Assembly: GCA_038373885.1 (NCBI GenBank)
Contig: JAWZYV010019585.1
Location: 62,001-126,000 of the forward strand
Length of the DNA: 64,000 nucleotides
From: Cheiracanthium punctorium
Lineage: Eukaryota; Arthropoda; Arachnida; Araneae; Cheiracanthiidae
Reading direction: 5' to 3'
The notes below the pieces were generated by a model. The model saw only the letters and a list, made by a program, of their open reading frames with translations. It was not told the DNA's origin and ran no database searches. A program made the translations under genes and the position numbers. Within the stretch, counting starts at the first letter, position 1, and each line of letters begins with the position of its first letter. Positions 10,398-22,670 of this stretch are shown in pieces.

Positions 10398-12049
10398 ATC
10401 GAGTAACTGTAACGTCTGGCTATTTGGGCAGTCCATCCAGTTATTCATTTACATCGATGAATTTTCTATTCATTCTCCAGTTTTCAACAGTTCTAGTCAC
10501 ATCAAAAAATCACAAGCACACAACAGTTTCATGAAAATGGTCTTATATTTAGTCTTATTCCAGTCTAGTCAGCATGTGAAATGAAAAACACCCCAAATTT
10601 ACTTCCTTTATTTCGTTCATGCGGAGGAGACGAAAATAAGCTTTTGTGGGTGCGCTTGATAGAGCACCATGAAATACTGCATAATTTGTATATTTTTATC
10701 ATTTATTTGAAACGGTTTGCAGCACTTGTAGGGCTTGTGGAGATCCGAATTTTCAGAATAATTAATTTGAATTTATGACAACGCACACACATATTTTGAG
10801 AATAGTTCACGGAAGTAATGGATAAATGTATGTTCGTGTTATATTTATCTTTGCAGGTTTCCTTCGAAATTAAGAAATGCAGCTCATGTAAAACAAAATC
10901 CATCTATCCATTCAATATGCTAAACTTCATTAATGCAAAAGTTGATTGCGCACTTATTTAAAAATTTTAAACATATAATTTTGACCATAAATAAAAATAA
11001 GGTGAAGATATTAATTTAGTGAATTATTTCAAAATTTGAAAAAAATGTTACATGAAACCTTAGAAGATTAAATTATGCCATGATCTCCGAGATAGAGGTT
11101 GGTGACGTTAATGGAGCATAATTAAGGTGCTCTTTTCATTAATGTGATGAAATTTTACTCTTGAAAAAAAAAAAAAAAAATCCAGCACTTGAAGCCCTAG
11201 AATTTTAGCATTCTTAATTATCAAGAAAGCTTATTTAAGTAACTTTAGAGGATTTTTAAAATTTATACTTTTTTTACTCTTCTTTAAATTAATACTATAT
11301 TTTATCAGTGTGATCAGACGAATTTTATCTAATGTTTAAATTTTTGCTAATAAAGCATACTTATTTTTCTATAAAATTTGCTATTGATTCAAGTATGTCT
11401 AATGAACCGCATTATTTTTGACAAATAAAAATCTTGAGACTATGATTAATTTTATTAAGGAATGCTTCACTATGTTTTATTTTGTTTATATTTCTTTTAA
11501 CAAATTTCAAGAAAACCAATTTCAATGTTTTTTTCCAATCATTAAAATCAATATCCTGTGCTTCATACGAATACATATCACTTTTTCATAAGAGTACACA
11601 ATAACGTAATTTGAAAACTTACCACTTTCAAAAATAAGAATATATTGCTAAAATCTACTGATTTGAAATCTGATAATTAGCAAATAAATTTCTGATGTAA
11701 ATGTCACTTATGCTTTGTCTGTGTGACAGACTGCAGCACTTTTTGAGGTTAAAACTCAGTTTTGTGAATTTATAATTATTTTGATGAATAATTAGAGGTT
11801 TTCAAATTATTGTAACTGAATTTCCAGTTGCAATTTAGTACTTAAAAAATACACACCATGCCCATCACTAGACTAGAAATATCTACAGCGATTCTCAAGC
11901 ACTTATCAATGAAAATTCCTGGCGTAATGCGCAGGACATTAATACGCTTAGCATAGACGTAAAATTCTGTTTTCTGACTTCCATTTTTCACGTCCAACGG
12001 AGACCTAGTAGCTAAGCTCCGTTCCCATAAGAAAACGGAAAGTGAATCA
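10398..12049. other. AT-rich non-coding stretch
   Basis: Nothing recognised; there is a poly-A run near 11165-11180. Confidence 0.5.
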
Positions 12050-12380
12050 GCACAGGCTTGGCCAGTGATTGGGAGGGTGAACACTTCTTTTGGATGTAAT
12101 GCCGTAGGAACTTGTACGCTAATGAGAGCCGGTGCACATAAAATCTGTTCGTGGCTCCAACGTCCTCTATGTTGAAACGATACCTCTGGGGGTGCCGATT
12201 TCAGGTTCTAGGTCCCTCATCTGAAATTAGTTCAAAATTAGGAGACCATACATAGAGGTTAACGCTGATCTGCCTACTAGGCGCCCTCACAATGAAAGGA
12301 CTAACATCTCCGACCGCTGAGTAGCGATCAGGTCTCCAGGTAGGCAGCTAACTCGGCCATTAGAAGAAGTAACTTTCATT
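12050..12380 (+). repeat. Dispersed repeat Y, copy 2
   Basis: The core 12128-12250 (GCACATAAAATCTGTTCGTG ... TTCAAAATTAGGAGACC) matches copy 3 in the same orientation and copy 1 inverted. A shared 'GGAGGGTGAAC' lies upstream in copy 3. It sits directly before repeat X copy 2. Class unknown. Confidence 0.6.
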
Positions 12381-12393
12381 TTTCAGGACAATA

Positions 12394-12900
12394 CACCTAT
12401 ACAAAGTGTTACAAAGGATTGACCTAGGCTCCTATTCCTTAAATATTGATCATAGACAAATACAATAAATTAAGAAGTCACGTAGAAAATGTACAGAATT
12501 TTATGGTATAGATTAAAATTTTCCGGAAATTATATCTAAGTAAGTATAAATTATAAATTTTTGTACGTATCCCGCACAAAATTTCTCGATTTCTGAAATG
12601 TATCCCATATATTAATTAAGTATTTCACAAAATTTCAGAATTTTATCATAAAAAAGCTCAGAGGTATGAAAATAAATAAATGTTGATTTAAACCGCTTTT
12701 TATTGACTCTCGAAGGGAAAAAAATTGTATCAGAAGTTCAGGTTTAAGGGTTTGTAAACAAATTGCAAACGAATACAACGATTGCACAAATACATAATAA
12801 TTTTTCTATCACTGATATTGTATAGCCTCTTACCAGCTTTGTTTAAACATATCTCTGTTCCTTTATATGATGAAAGGATGTCATTTTGTGCATCACGTAA
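12394..12900. repeat. Dispersed repeat X, copy 2
   Basis: Collinear with 3843-4390 in the same orientation; see that copy for landmarks. No open reading frame survives in either copy. Confidence 0.65.
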
Positions 12901-13458
12901 GTTTTACAATTTTGGTAGTATTCTAAGAAGTAGATTGCCAAAAAATTTAGTTTGAACCGTTGATATAGCTCGCTAAAAACTAGATTTCAACAGAATCATC
13001 ATTTCAATTTACCTAGAGAAGAGATTTCCTGCTGGTCATAGTGTTAAAGAATATGTGTTTAGAGCTCATTTATGATGAATGTATTAGGGAAAAGAAGTTC
13101 ATATAAATTACCACTGTTCTAGTTGAATTTGCAGTCACTACTTAGCTCGAAAAAAAATCCACAAATATAAAATTTTTAAAGTACTTACCGGATGTTCCGG
13201 GTACAAACCGGGTTGGTGTATTCTACCTCTCCTAAAAGTTCGTAAAACTAATTTCGAATGACCCTGTAGGATTGCGAAATCTTTAAAAATTGGTTAATTT
13301 ATTTACATTTGTGGGGGGTACAAAAGACGTTTCAAAAGACCCACAGTCAAAAATCGCGAAATGCATTTATTTTCATGCCAATTTCATTACTAAATATTAA
13401 CATGCGGAGACAGTTTCAGTCTTGGTGTCGGACTCGCAAAGCATTATTTTTTATAAAG
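12901..13458. other. Non-coding stretch
   Basis: No recognisable element. A stretch near 13055 weakly echoes the end of repeat X. Confidence 0.4.
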
Positions 13459-13524
13459 CAATTCCCCATGAAGTAATTAAAAAACTTTGTAAAAAACACA
13501 CATAAGAAGTAAAAGGAAAAAGGA

Positions 13525-13562
13525 TACGCGTTTCGTTCAAAAATTGTTTTGAACTTCTTCAG
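13525..13562 (-). ncRNA. Hammerhead-ribozyme-like motif (minus)
   Basis: Minus strand: CTGAAGA at 13562, an 8-bp stem (GTTCAAAA/TTTTGAAC), then GAAA and the self-complementary ACGCGT followed by A. This mirrors the plus-strand motif in the other arm. One A lies between CTGAAGA and the stem, beyond the canonical core. Confidence 0.5.
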
Positions 13563-13580
13563 TCAAAGCTCTTGCTTTGA

Positions 13581-13618
13581 CTGAAGAAGTTCAAAACAAT
13601 TTTTGAACGAAACGCGTA
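13581..13618 (+). ncRNA. Hammerhead-ribozyme-like motif (plus)
   Basis: CTGAAGA (13581-13587), a stem II candidate GTTCAAAA...TTTTGAAC, GAAA (13609-13612), then ACGCGT (13612-13617) and A at 13618 as the predicted cleavage position. A stem III of ACGCGT has no loop, so activity would need a dimer, as known for hammerheads with very short stem III. No clear stem I was found. Confidence 0.5.
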
Positions 13619-13717
13619 TCCATTTTCCTTTTACTTCTTATGTGTGTTTTTTACAAAGTTTTTTAATTACTTTATCGTTTAACACCAGTATTTTGAGTGC
13701 TTTTTCAATTCCCCATG

Positions 13718-15429
13718 GTCTGAATACCATACAAAATAAAGAATATTAACTTTGATAGAGCACATTCATTATATCGGTATTCTTGTATGTACCAAAAATA
13801 TACTTGTCATATCTTGGACCGAAAAACTTCGCCGTATTTGCTGAAAAAAGATCACAAAATAACCCTTATATCAGTATCGATATGAAACGTGGAAAACGAA
13901 CTAAGTATTTTTTAATACGTTGTTAAAATTCACAGAAAAAGTTTTCTTTTCATTAAGCTTGCCTTCAAATACCTTTTAAATTTTAGAAAACCAATTACGC
14001 TATTATTCTAATGGCGCATTTTGAAGGCGTTGAATATATTTAGGTTAAAAGTTTCCTTCATTAAAACACGATGGAAGTTTATTATCCATAAAAATACAAT
14101 TAATCTTTCAGCACTAAAGCTTAGAAATCTGAATTCGGTAGACTTTGAGAACAAACACTGTCTAATACTGGAGAAAATCTTTTTACTTTATGCACTGCAT
14201 AAATTTTCAATGAAACGCTTGGATGTCAACTTAAATGTCATTTTTCAAAATTTCAAACACTCTTTTAGCTTTAATGCGCTCACGATAATTAAAGTTAAAA
14301 ATCATTAATTTTTTTCATCAATCAGTTGTTAAATGAATTGAGTATTTTAATGAGTATATGTGTGCTTCAAAATTTTATAAATAAAGTTCAGCATCATTCT
14401 CAACTATATTTTTATCACTGCTTTAGTATTCGTTCAAATTTTTAGAATGCTTACTGCTTATATGAAAATACCGACATTCAGTTGAAAATAAAAATAAAAG
14501 TACAAAATAAAGTTAAAGGAAATGTGCAATGTTAGGGTAAAGATTCGCGAATTTTTCATTTTGCACATGTCTATAAATAAGATATTTCAAACTGTAACAA
14601 AGTAGTTTATTTTAAGTACTTTTAATGTTGAAAACAACTACTTGAAAGATTAAATTGATACATATTATTGATAGTATTTTTTCCGCTAAGAGCATTGTAT
14701 GTATGCCAGGGTGATTCATAAATTTCAAGTTTTTATTTTTTTAGTTTTCAACCCATAATATCATTCTATTACTAAAACATGAATCAGTTATTGATTTCGA
14801 AATTTTTGATTAATATACCGCGTCTAAAACTTCGATGGTTACCTGCAATAACGCACTTTTGAGACTACACGCTTTCTGGCTCTAGTTCGCTTCTTTGCTT
14901 CCGGCCACCCCTGTATCAAGCGGGGGACAATACTTTGGTGGTGGTGGGGGGGAGGGAGGAAAACATTTTATGAGTATGGAATTTTCAAACTGAAGTTGAC
15001 TGGGAAGATTTCTCTCTCTCTTTCCAACGTAAGCACACCCACACAATCCATTACTCTATTCTACTTCTTATTCAGTGACACAAGCAGTTGTGCTCGACTG
15101 TGAAAGTACTTTACTTTCAATTTTTTTGTTTATTCTTGTAACTTTATCTCTATAATGACTTCAGATATTATAGCAAAAAAAAAAGATCAGATCTGAAATA
15201 TAGTAATTAGACACGCTCAGAATAAGTGCAAACAGAATTACCCTTAGTCAGGTGTATTAGTCAAAGAAGGGATGAGTTTATTCTTTCATTATAAAAATGT
15301 AATGAACAAAGTGAATAGAGAATAATCGTCATTAACTGATGGCGATGCGATTTCTTAGAGACAAAGAGCAAGTATTTCCCCCAAAGCTACATGTTATCAC
15401 AAAAATACTCATATATCTCTAGGAAGAAA
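13718..15429. other. AT-rich non-coding stretch
   Basis: Only short ORFs without family features. A G-rich patch lies at about 14937-14957. Confidence 0.45.
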
Positions 15430-15735
15430 GATTCAAAGATTTTTCTCCACCATGGAAACAAGGCCGAAAAACAATCCTAGATTCTATTTTAGCCACTAGT
15501 CTTGGATCTGGCTAATTTGAGTGACCAAAAAGCAGTTTTTGTTTTGGCCTCTAAATTCAAAAGTCTGGGCTGTAATGTGTCAGAATATAACGTTTGCTAT
15601 TCTTCTATACGCAGACAAAGAATAGATGTTAGAAAGCAGCTTGCGAAATCTATAAAAGCTGATTTTGAACTACAATCTACGCTTACTGTGCACAAGGATG
15701 GAAAGATGCCCAAGGACATTACAGGGCATGAAATA
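15430..15735 (+). pseudogene. Fragment of a multicopy transposon-like protein (VHxDGK type)
   Basis: Two frames join to give one protein-like stretch. The first reads PPWKQGRKTILDSILATSL (from about 15451). After a one-base slip near 15503 the second reads LDLANLSDQKAVFVLAS onward, with LTVHKDGKMPKDITGHEIH near its end. The pattern '(L/V)xVHWDGK...LTG' is typical of an uncharacterised protein family highly amplified in arthropod and hydra genomes and thought to be transposon-derived; that link is from memory of the motif, not a search. Here the W of the motif is K. The frame stops where a Tc1 terminal repeat is inserted at a TA (15734-15735), so the gene is broken at both ends. Confidence 0.5.
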
Positions 15736-15807
15736 CACTGCTCATAACAATTAAAGGTCCCAAGGACATTGCAGGACATGAAATACACTGCTCATAACAA
15801 TTAAAGG
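15708..15807. repeat. 50-bp tandem duplication spanning a gene/Tc1 junction
   Basis: Two 50-bp units, 15708-15757 and 15758-15807, each contain CCCAAGGACATT(A/G)CAGG(G/A)CATGAAA followed by the Tc1 end TACACTGCTCATAACAATTA. The duplicated unit therefore mixes target-gene sequence with transposon terminus. Confidence 0.85.
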
Positions 15808-16175
15808 TATTGAGGTTATGGGTGGATCTTGCGGTTGGGCAATTGTTTAGATGCTTGATATATAATCTGCAGACGTGGTTGCCTATATCAGAAAAAATAC
15901 ACATGCTTAACATAGTGCAAATAATGCGTTTTACTGAGTATTTGGGTACAAAAGGGAAAAAAGCACTTTGTGCATGTGAGAAAAAAACGAATAAAAAAAC
16001 GTTTTTCCTTGAAAGAAAAGGTTTTTAATAGGGGGGATGATTTCCCGAGACTGTCAACAACGTTGAACACCTCTGAGGCATGGAGTCAATAACGCTGTTA
16101 ATGAGGAGATGGTATATTCTGTCCCACTCCTCCAGAAGAGCTATTTCCAGTTCTCGGAGTGTACGTGGGGGTGGT
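15786..16175 (-). pseudogene. Truncated Tc1-like element, 3' half
   Basis: The left end CACTGCTCATAACAATTAAAGG is the terminal repeat of the same family as the element at 32440-33954 (CACTGCTCAAAACAATTAAA). The minus strand 16175-16025 encodes the transposase C-terminus, with LRELEIALLEEWDRI and INSVIDSMPQRCSTLL, and a TAA at 16027-16025, matching the counterpart in the 32.4-kb copy residue for residue at most sites. Everything upstream of this (DNA-binding domain, all catalytic residues, other terminal repeat) is absent. Confidence 0.85.
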
Positions 16176-16265
16176 AAGCTACCAGCAATAGTATATTGCT
16201 GGTCGCAACTGCAATAGTAAATTACAGTATAAGTGAAGAAACTGATAGTTTTTCTCACACGTGTA

Positions 16266-16351
16266 TCGGATTTGAGCAACGCTTAGGGGGGTCCCACAAA
16301 ATTTTCGTAAATGTTATGGGGTCCCCACACCAAAACGTTTAAGAAACCCTG
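16266..16351. mobile_element. Possible solitary hAT end
   Basis: In reverse complement from 16351: CAGGGTTTCTTAAACGTTTT followed by GGTGTGGGGACCCC. This resembles hAT termini of the 'CAG...TTTCTTAAAC...GGGACCCC' style. The opposite end and target duplication were not found. Confidence 0.35.
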
Positions 16352-19300
16352 CTCTAAATAAAGCTTTAACTAAGAAAATTACGTGATTAAAAATGAAAAA
16401 GCGGTTAAAATGTTACGTTTCTACAAGACTTGGATATTCCTTTCAAGCGAAACAAAATAAATCTTTCAAGCTGTTTCAGGAAATAATAAATTTTCGTCAG
16501 AAATATATGTTCTAGAATGTATCGAAAAATTGACAGTCCGAAGACATTAAGCTGGTTATTTGAATAAAACAAGTGTTATTTCAATACATTTACCTAGGTT
16601 GATGAAAGAAGATCAATTAGCTCCGCTAATGATGAAAAGGTTAATTACTGAATTTGCTAAGTTTTACTAAAGAGTAAATAATTTAAGCCTTAACTTAATC
16701 ATCTGTGAAAAATAATGATAAAACAGACCTAAATGCTTTACTGCACCATTAACGGTGTTCTAAATTTTGAAAGTTATTAGCAGAAGTTTCATAATATAAT
16801 TTATTCTATGGTTTTTAAGGTAATATTAAAAGACAATATAAAAATGCTTCCTTTTTATGAAGATAAGATGTTTAACTTGCTAGAAGCAATTTCTGAAATA
16901 TCTTTAAGCTGCTGAAAAGAATATTTAGCAGGTGTTTCGAAAATCAGAAATAGAAAATATACAGGGGACACAAGGATCAGCAGTAACATTCTACACGTTT
17001 TGATCAATTTTTAAACAACTTAATACAAGAGTTCATACAAATTTGAGCGAGACATTACAGAACATGTATAAACAATTGCATAAACGTCATTTTTTAAGAA
17101 CCGTAGAGACGTGAGTATAATTTTAAGGTACATATATAAGTTCATGCATAAAATCATGATTGTCCGCAACTCAGAAGTAAATTGTAACAGTTTAATGAGC
17201 AGTTGTAACATATGAATTTTATTACTGGGAGTTCAAATACATTTTGTATAATATTTCTAAACACATTTCTCAAAGCTAGCATGCTACAGAAAAATTAATG
17301 TTATCTAATGAGTTACATAATAAAAAGAAAATGCTAAGTATTGCATAGAACTTTTTATGGTAAATAATTAAATGTTCTTAAACTGGAGATTTGTAAAATA
17401 AAAAAGTAAAGCAAAAGAATGCATTTAAACAAATTGCTTAATCTTTAATTATTGGCATTATTAAGAAAAACTAACCCCCCCCCCAAAAAAAAAAAAACAA
17501 AAACAAAAACAAAAAAACAAAAACAATTTAGACATTCATGTTGGCATTCACCATTTGTACAGTTCACATGGGCTCATTTTTTTTTCTGGTGATACAAGTG
17601 TTGCAATTGTCTCCACGATATTTTGTTACAATGGACAATTTGATGCCATTTTGAAGTTATAATTTGCCTACACTGAAATGGGAAGTAGCTTAAACTTCAG
17701 GCTTTCCACACTAAAGTAAGGATACAATTCAAGTATTTATGCCTTACCTGGTGTGATATAAAAGCAAAAACTTCGAAACAATTTTTGACTTGCTGTTAAG
17801 AGAGAGAGAGACAAAACAGTAACAACAACGAAAACCGTAAAAAAACCCATTATACATAGATATATTAACTGATTTCTTGCAGTTTCTGTCCTTTAATTAT
17901 TGGAAGGTGCTGCATCATACTGTCATATCTTGACTTAAGAACTATATTATGCATTAAGTATAAAATGTTACAATTCGCCCATACGTTTGAGAGTTCGTGA
18001 ATATCGTCGTCACCAACCTAGGATATAACATTTAAAAATGAGAAAGTAAAATTAAAAATATATTTTGTTCGCCAAGCTATTATTACAATATATTGGCATG
18101 TCGTAAGCCTAGTTAAAAAAATACAGTAGTAGGTGAGATTATATTAATAACTCAATAATTTATGATAGCTTAGAGAATTCTTTAGCAGAATGAAGTTTTG
18201 AAGAATAATATTAATCGTTATTTGTTCCTTCTCACTGAGAAAGTATGATTTTTTGAAATATATATCTGAATGTTAAAAAGCAGAAAACCTCTATTCCACC
18301 TTTTTTTAAATGTTTTTAAAATTTACTGTTCTGTTAGAAAGATTTCCAGGCTATGCTTTGCATATGCAGTTTTCTAATAACTATGGTTATTACAAAAATT
18401 TCTCGAGAAAAAAGGCCATAAGAATAATATGAGCCAAGTGTGCTTTATTATTAAGAACTATAAAGTTGATTAGAAGCAATTAATATTTTTGGATAAAAAT
18501 ATTTTATAATTTTGAAACAATATATGTTCAACACCTAATGAACACGAAACATGAATGCTAGGTATAAAACCAACTTTATTCATACTTTTTAAAGCCTGTT
18601 AAAAAGTGTTTTTTAATACGTGAAAAAAATCCAAAACATTTCACACCGTTCATAATGTTTCAAAAATAAACTCATCTAGAAAACTTTACAAAAGTAATTA
18701 CAACCTGAAAGAATTTCAAAACATTTTTTAAAAATCTGCCAAAGTATTTTGCATTGAATAGTTTCAGGGGTGCTTTAAAAACAATACATTATATACAAAA
18801 GAAATGTTTTCATCATTATAAACTATTATCTTAAATACCCGGAAACTTAGAATGTCGAATGAACACAAAAAGACTGAGGAAAATTTTAAGGGAAATTGCC
18901 TGCTTCAAAAAAGATTTAGAAAATCTTTCTTTTAGTTTTCTTGTCGTACAACACAACAGTATCAAAATAGATTGGCTGTTGTCAAAATTTAAAGTTAATT
19001 TAAAATGAATGTTAATTTAAATCGACTTGAAAAAGTTTTATAAAATAAATTAGCAAAACAAAGAACTCCAAAAAGTTCGGTCTATACTATTTTCCTGTCT
19101 TTGCTTTTTTTATAAACCTGTGCTATTTATAAAGTTCTTTATTATTAGGTAAATAAGTATTCAAAAACCGTTGGCAATTATTTGAAGTTTTAATTTGTTA
19201 TTATCTATAACACTAGCTTTTTTAATCTCTCATTTTAAGATTTCACGTTTGCAAGGAAAATTGACATTTTTCATACATTACAAGGAAAATTGAAAAATTA

Positions 19301-19703
19301 ACAGAAGAAATGACTTTTTCGTCCTTATAAAGGCGCCGCCTCTGAAGAAGCATTTCTAAAATTTGTTATATAAGGGCGTAGCGTAAGCACCAATATGATC
19401 ACCAGAGTCATCACGATTTTGTGGGTGAAAATGAGACAAATATTCACTTGTCATAGTTAGCATATTTTTTTCCCTTTTCAGTTCAGAATGATATAATTAA
19501 CTCCACCTTAGTGCAACACGTTATTACCTGAATCAGACTTATTAAAATTTATGAAGTGACGGTTAAATTAAAAAGAAAGACATATTCCCCGCTAAGTTGC
19601 TAGAATCTCTAAACTTCAATCCCTTGTTCCATTTTATATTCTAATTCATTTATAGCGTATTCAGAATTTATTGATACTGTTATGATAAAATAGCGGCACT
19701 ATA
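16352..19703. other. AT-rich non-coding stretch
   Basis: No gene or element boundary recognised. There is a C-run/A-rich low-complexity patch at 17474-17526. Confidence 0.5.
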
Positions 19704-19839
19704 TAGGGATGGGTGCAAGACGATATTTTGCGAGACGAGACAAAAAAAATTAACATTACAATATAGTGATTTTGCGAGCCGAAACAAGCTTTTAGGCTGT
19801 TTTGCCAGACGCCTATTTTCCGTTTAGCGTCCATCCCTA
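19704..19839. mobile_element. Short MITE-like element, about 136 bp
   Basis: The ends TAGGGATGGGTGC and, in reverse complement, TAGGGATGGACGC form an imperfect 13-bp terminal inverted repeat. No convincing target duplication is seen. Related wording (CACGTCTCATCTTGCATC) occurs near 22233-22259, suggesting a second partial copy. Confidence 0.45.
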
Positions 19840-20109
19840 AGTGGCACCAGTATAATAGTAAAGTATTAAAAAAATAGGGACAAATTTAATTCTTGGAGCG
19901 ATTTCTAACATCTTGAAAAAGTTGCGTTCCTGAAAGGAGTGACATTTAAAGATGGATATAATCAGCCTTTTTTCGCCCATCAGCCAATTCATAATACAAC
20001 AGTTTTTCTTAGTACTGATACCTAGCAAAATTAAAAATACTAATTATTTTTCTATAAAACATTTTATTAAGTGGAGAAAATGAAATCTATACTAAACTAT
20101 TTGTAATAA

Positions 20110-20330
20110 ATGTGGTTAGGAGGGTGAACTCGTATCTCTGCTGGGCTGCTGTGGAACAGAAAGCTGATGCACATAAAATATGTCGTGTCTCCAATGTCTT
20201 CCATGTTCAAACATTTCAAGTGCCAAGTCTCTCATCTGGAATTGGTTGAAAATCAGGAGACCCCGAGCTAAGTCAGTCTTCCTCCCACTGGGGTTCTTTA
20301 AAATGGAAATTGCTCCCTTTCGTCCCTCGC
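20110..20330 (+). repeat. Dispersed repeat Y, copy 3
   Basis: 20167-20265 (GCACATAAAATATGTCGTGT ... AATCAGGAGACC) matches 12128-12250. Flanking similarity includes 'GGAGGGTGAAC'. No coding meaning is apparent. Confidence 0.6.
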
Positions 20331-22670
20331 CGTCCTGTATGGAGGATTTGGCACCACTCCGCGGTTGCCAGAGAACATTTTTAAGAACAACAAGAGCAAC
20401 AACAAAAGCAACAATGTTTTAGATTATCTTTGCCTCTCTCTTTCAGAGGCTGAATCGTTACTGGACCCTCCAGTAGCAGTATCTTGAAATATATCAGCAT
20501 ATCCAAGACTTGGTGTTTTTGGAGTCTTCATAATAATTATATGAGGCTCCATTTAACGTTTTCTTAATGTAACTATAAGACTAAATAACATTTATACATG
20601 CTCTTTTTCATGTACAAATATTTTATGACATAAAGCAAAACAAAAATTGATGGAAATGTGGTTAAAAAAATAAATAAACGATGTTTAAAAATGACATTTT
20701 CTGCTATGGGATTTATAATACAAAAAAAAAATGCTATTACAAAACCGTAGATTAAGAAAAAATCTACCTTTACCCACTAACCTATTCCAAATCCCACCAT
20801 TAGTCACTGTAAAATATTGACTGGTGTTTCAGTTAACACACGGAAGGGATAAGTGGGCCATCTTGACTGAATTTTGTTAAAATTTTTATCCCGCAATCTA
20901 AAACTTTTGATTATTGTCAAACGTCTTCATGTTTAGAAAGGAAACTGTTGCGAGAATGTATGAAAAAAAAATTCCTTTTATCTCTTAAATCAGGGTTCAG
21001 TACTACGTTAAAGTCAAATTATGCTAAAAAGGTGATCCCCTTGCCCCTCTTTATTTAATTCCAGAAACACTAGAATTGCCTTCAAGTTTGCAATTCAAGT
21101 TTGCAATTAGAATTATGGGATGATAAATTGGTTGTAAACGTTATAGATATTTCTCGAAATACGTTCAGTTGACCTTTAGATAAATATTTGATAATATGAG
21201 TTTAAATAACTTCGTTTTTGAAAACTTTAAAAGTCATAAAATAAGTGTACGTTTTAAATGATGAATTTTCTTTAACTTAACAAGATACAAGTTGCAGTTT
21301 AAATAAAAGGTAAGACATTTTAAAAATCAAAGACTGAACATTCCGAAAAGAAAAACAAATAAATCTTTTTCGCAACGCAATAAAAACAAAAAACGAGCAA
21401 AACTTTACAGTTTTTTGCCAAATAAATTCAATTGTAACAGGAGCTGCCTCTTTCATAATTTACTTATGAAAATATTCTTGTAAAAAATGAGCTTTTTTTA
21501 AAGATTAAGCACATTTTTAGAGGAGAGATTTAATGTTTTTTAACACTCCCGTTTAACGTTTTTGCTATTAAATATAATAAATACAGCAAATTCCATTAAA
21601 TGTATAGTTTTTAATTTATTTGATTCTTCTAGAAAGTGTATTCGTAATTAGCCTAAAAGGAAAGAGCTAAAAATTATTTATTTTGTGATGAATGTACATA
21701 GATAAAGAAGAATTTACGTAAAACTGCATCATTTTATGTTTAGCTTTTTTATTTTCATTTCGTTTAATATTTTTGAATAAATTGAGTGTAAGCATTGAAA
21801 AATGTATTTAAGCAGAAAATCAGTCAGATGCCATTTAAGTAATAGTTTAATTTTCCCTAGTAAATGATGAGTAACCATAATTTTTTAAATAGAAGAATTT
21901 AACTGTTATTTAAGCACTACTTTACGGTATCCGTGATGATGTTTTTTTATTTGTTGTGTATTCTTTCGAGGAATTTATTTATCAAAATGACACTTCAGAA
22001 AATAATTTACAAAAGACATAAATACGTGAAAACATCGAATGGCTACATAAAAATGTGGTAAAATTGTTATATTATTAAATTATTTTATAAGAAAACTGAT
22101 TTATCACAGACTTAGAGATTAACGCAGGACGAAAATAGGATTGACTAGTTTCGCAAAATAACTGCAAGTTTTTCTCGTATCTCAAAATCTCTACATAGTT
22201 ATGAGAAATAGGCTGATAGAGTCTCGCACAACAAGTCTCTGTCACGTCTCATCTTGCATCATAATACCTAATCAGATAGAGAAAGATCTGAAATATAGCT
22301 TTTTTGAGTTATTGAAAACGAATACGACTTACCATCCATATTTAAATAATGGTGTCAACTAAAAATAGAAATAATCACGATCAGTCACATTTTTAAAGGA
22401 AATCTGAGAAGTTTTATATAGAGAGTGTATAGGAAGCATTCCCGGATTTTGAAATGAACACTACTTCGAAAGGATTTTACAAATGACGCGAGAATAACTT
22501 CCTTGGGCATAGCAGACATATCAGTGCAGGGAAGTAAGGGAGATTCTGATGGTAAGGTGTCTGTAAAGTAACTCTTAGCGATTTGTTATAGGGCGTAACC
22601 GGAAGCATAAGTTACCATATATTGAAAGCTTTTAACTAATGAAATGTAGGCCTAAAACTTAAAATATACC
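20331..22670. other. AT-rich non-coding stretch
   Basis: A short CAA-rich patch lies at about 20386-20415. Nothing else recognised. Confidence 0.5.

Larger units (their letters stand above)
13471..13705. mobile_element. Foldback element with hammerhead-like cores (Penelope-like end), copy 1
   Basis: An almost perfect palindrome of about 95-bp arms (13473-13672) is centred near 13571. The right side continues into a tail ending AACACCAGTATTTTGAGTGC, a module shared in reverse complement with the starts of the copies at 22957 and 62487. The whole is flanked by a perfect 12-bp direct repeat CAATTCCCCATG (13459-13470, 13706-13717). Both arms carry CTGAAGA...GAACGAAACGCGTA. Variable-length long target duplications, inverted partial ends and hammerhead motifs are features reported for Penelope-like elements. 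No RT or GIY-YIG ORF is present. Confidence 0.6.

Noticed and set aside
14021..14308. 95-codon ORF rich in K, N, F and L
   Set aside because: Composition is that expected of AT-rich random sequence.
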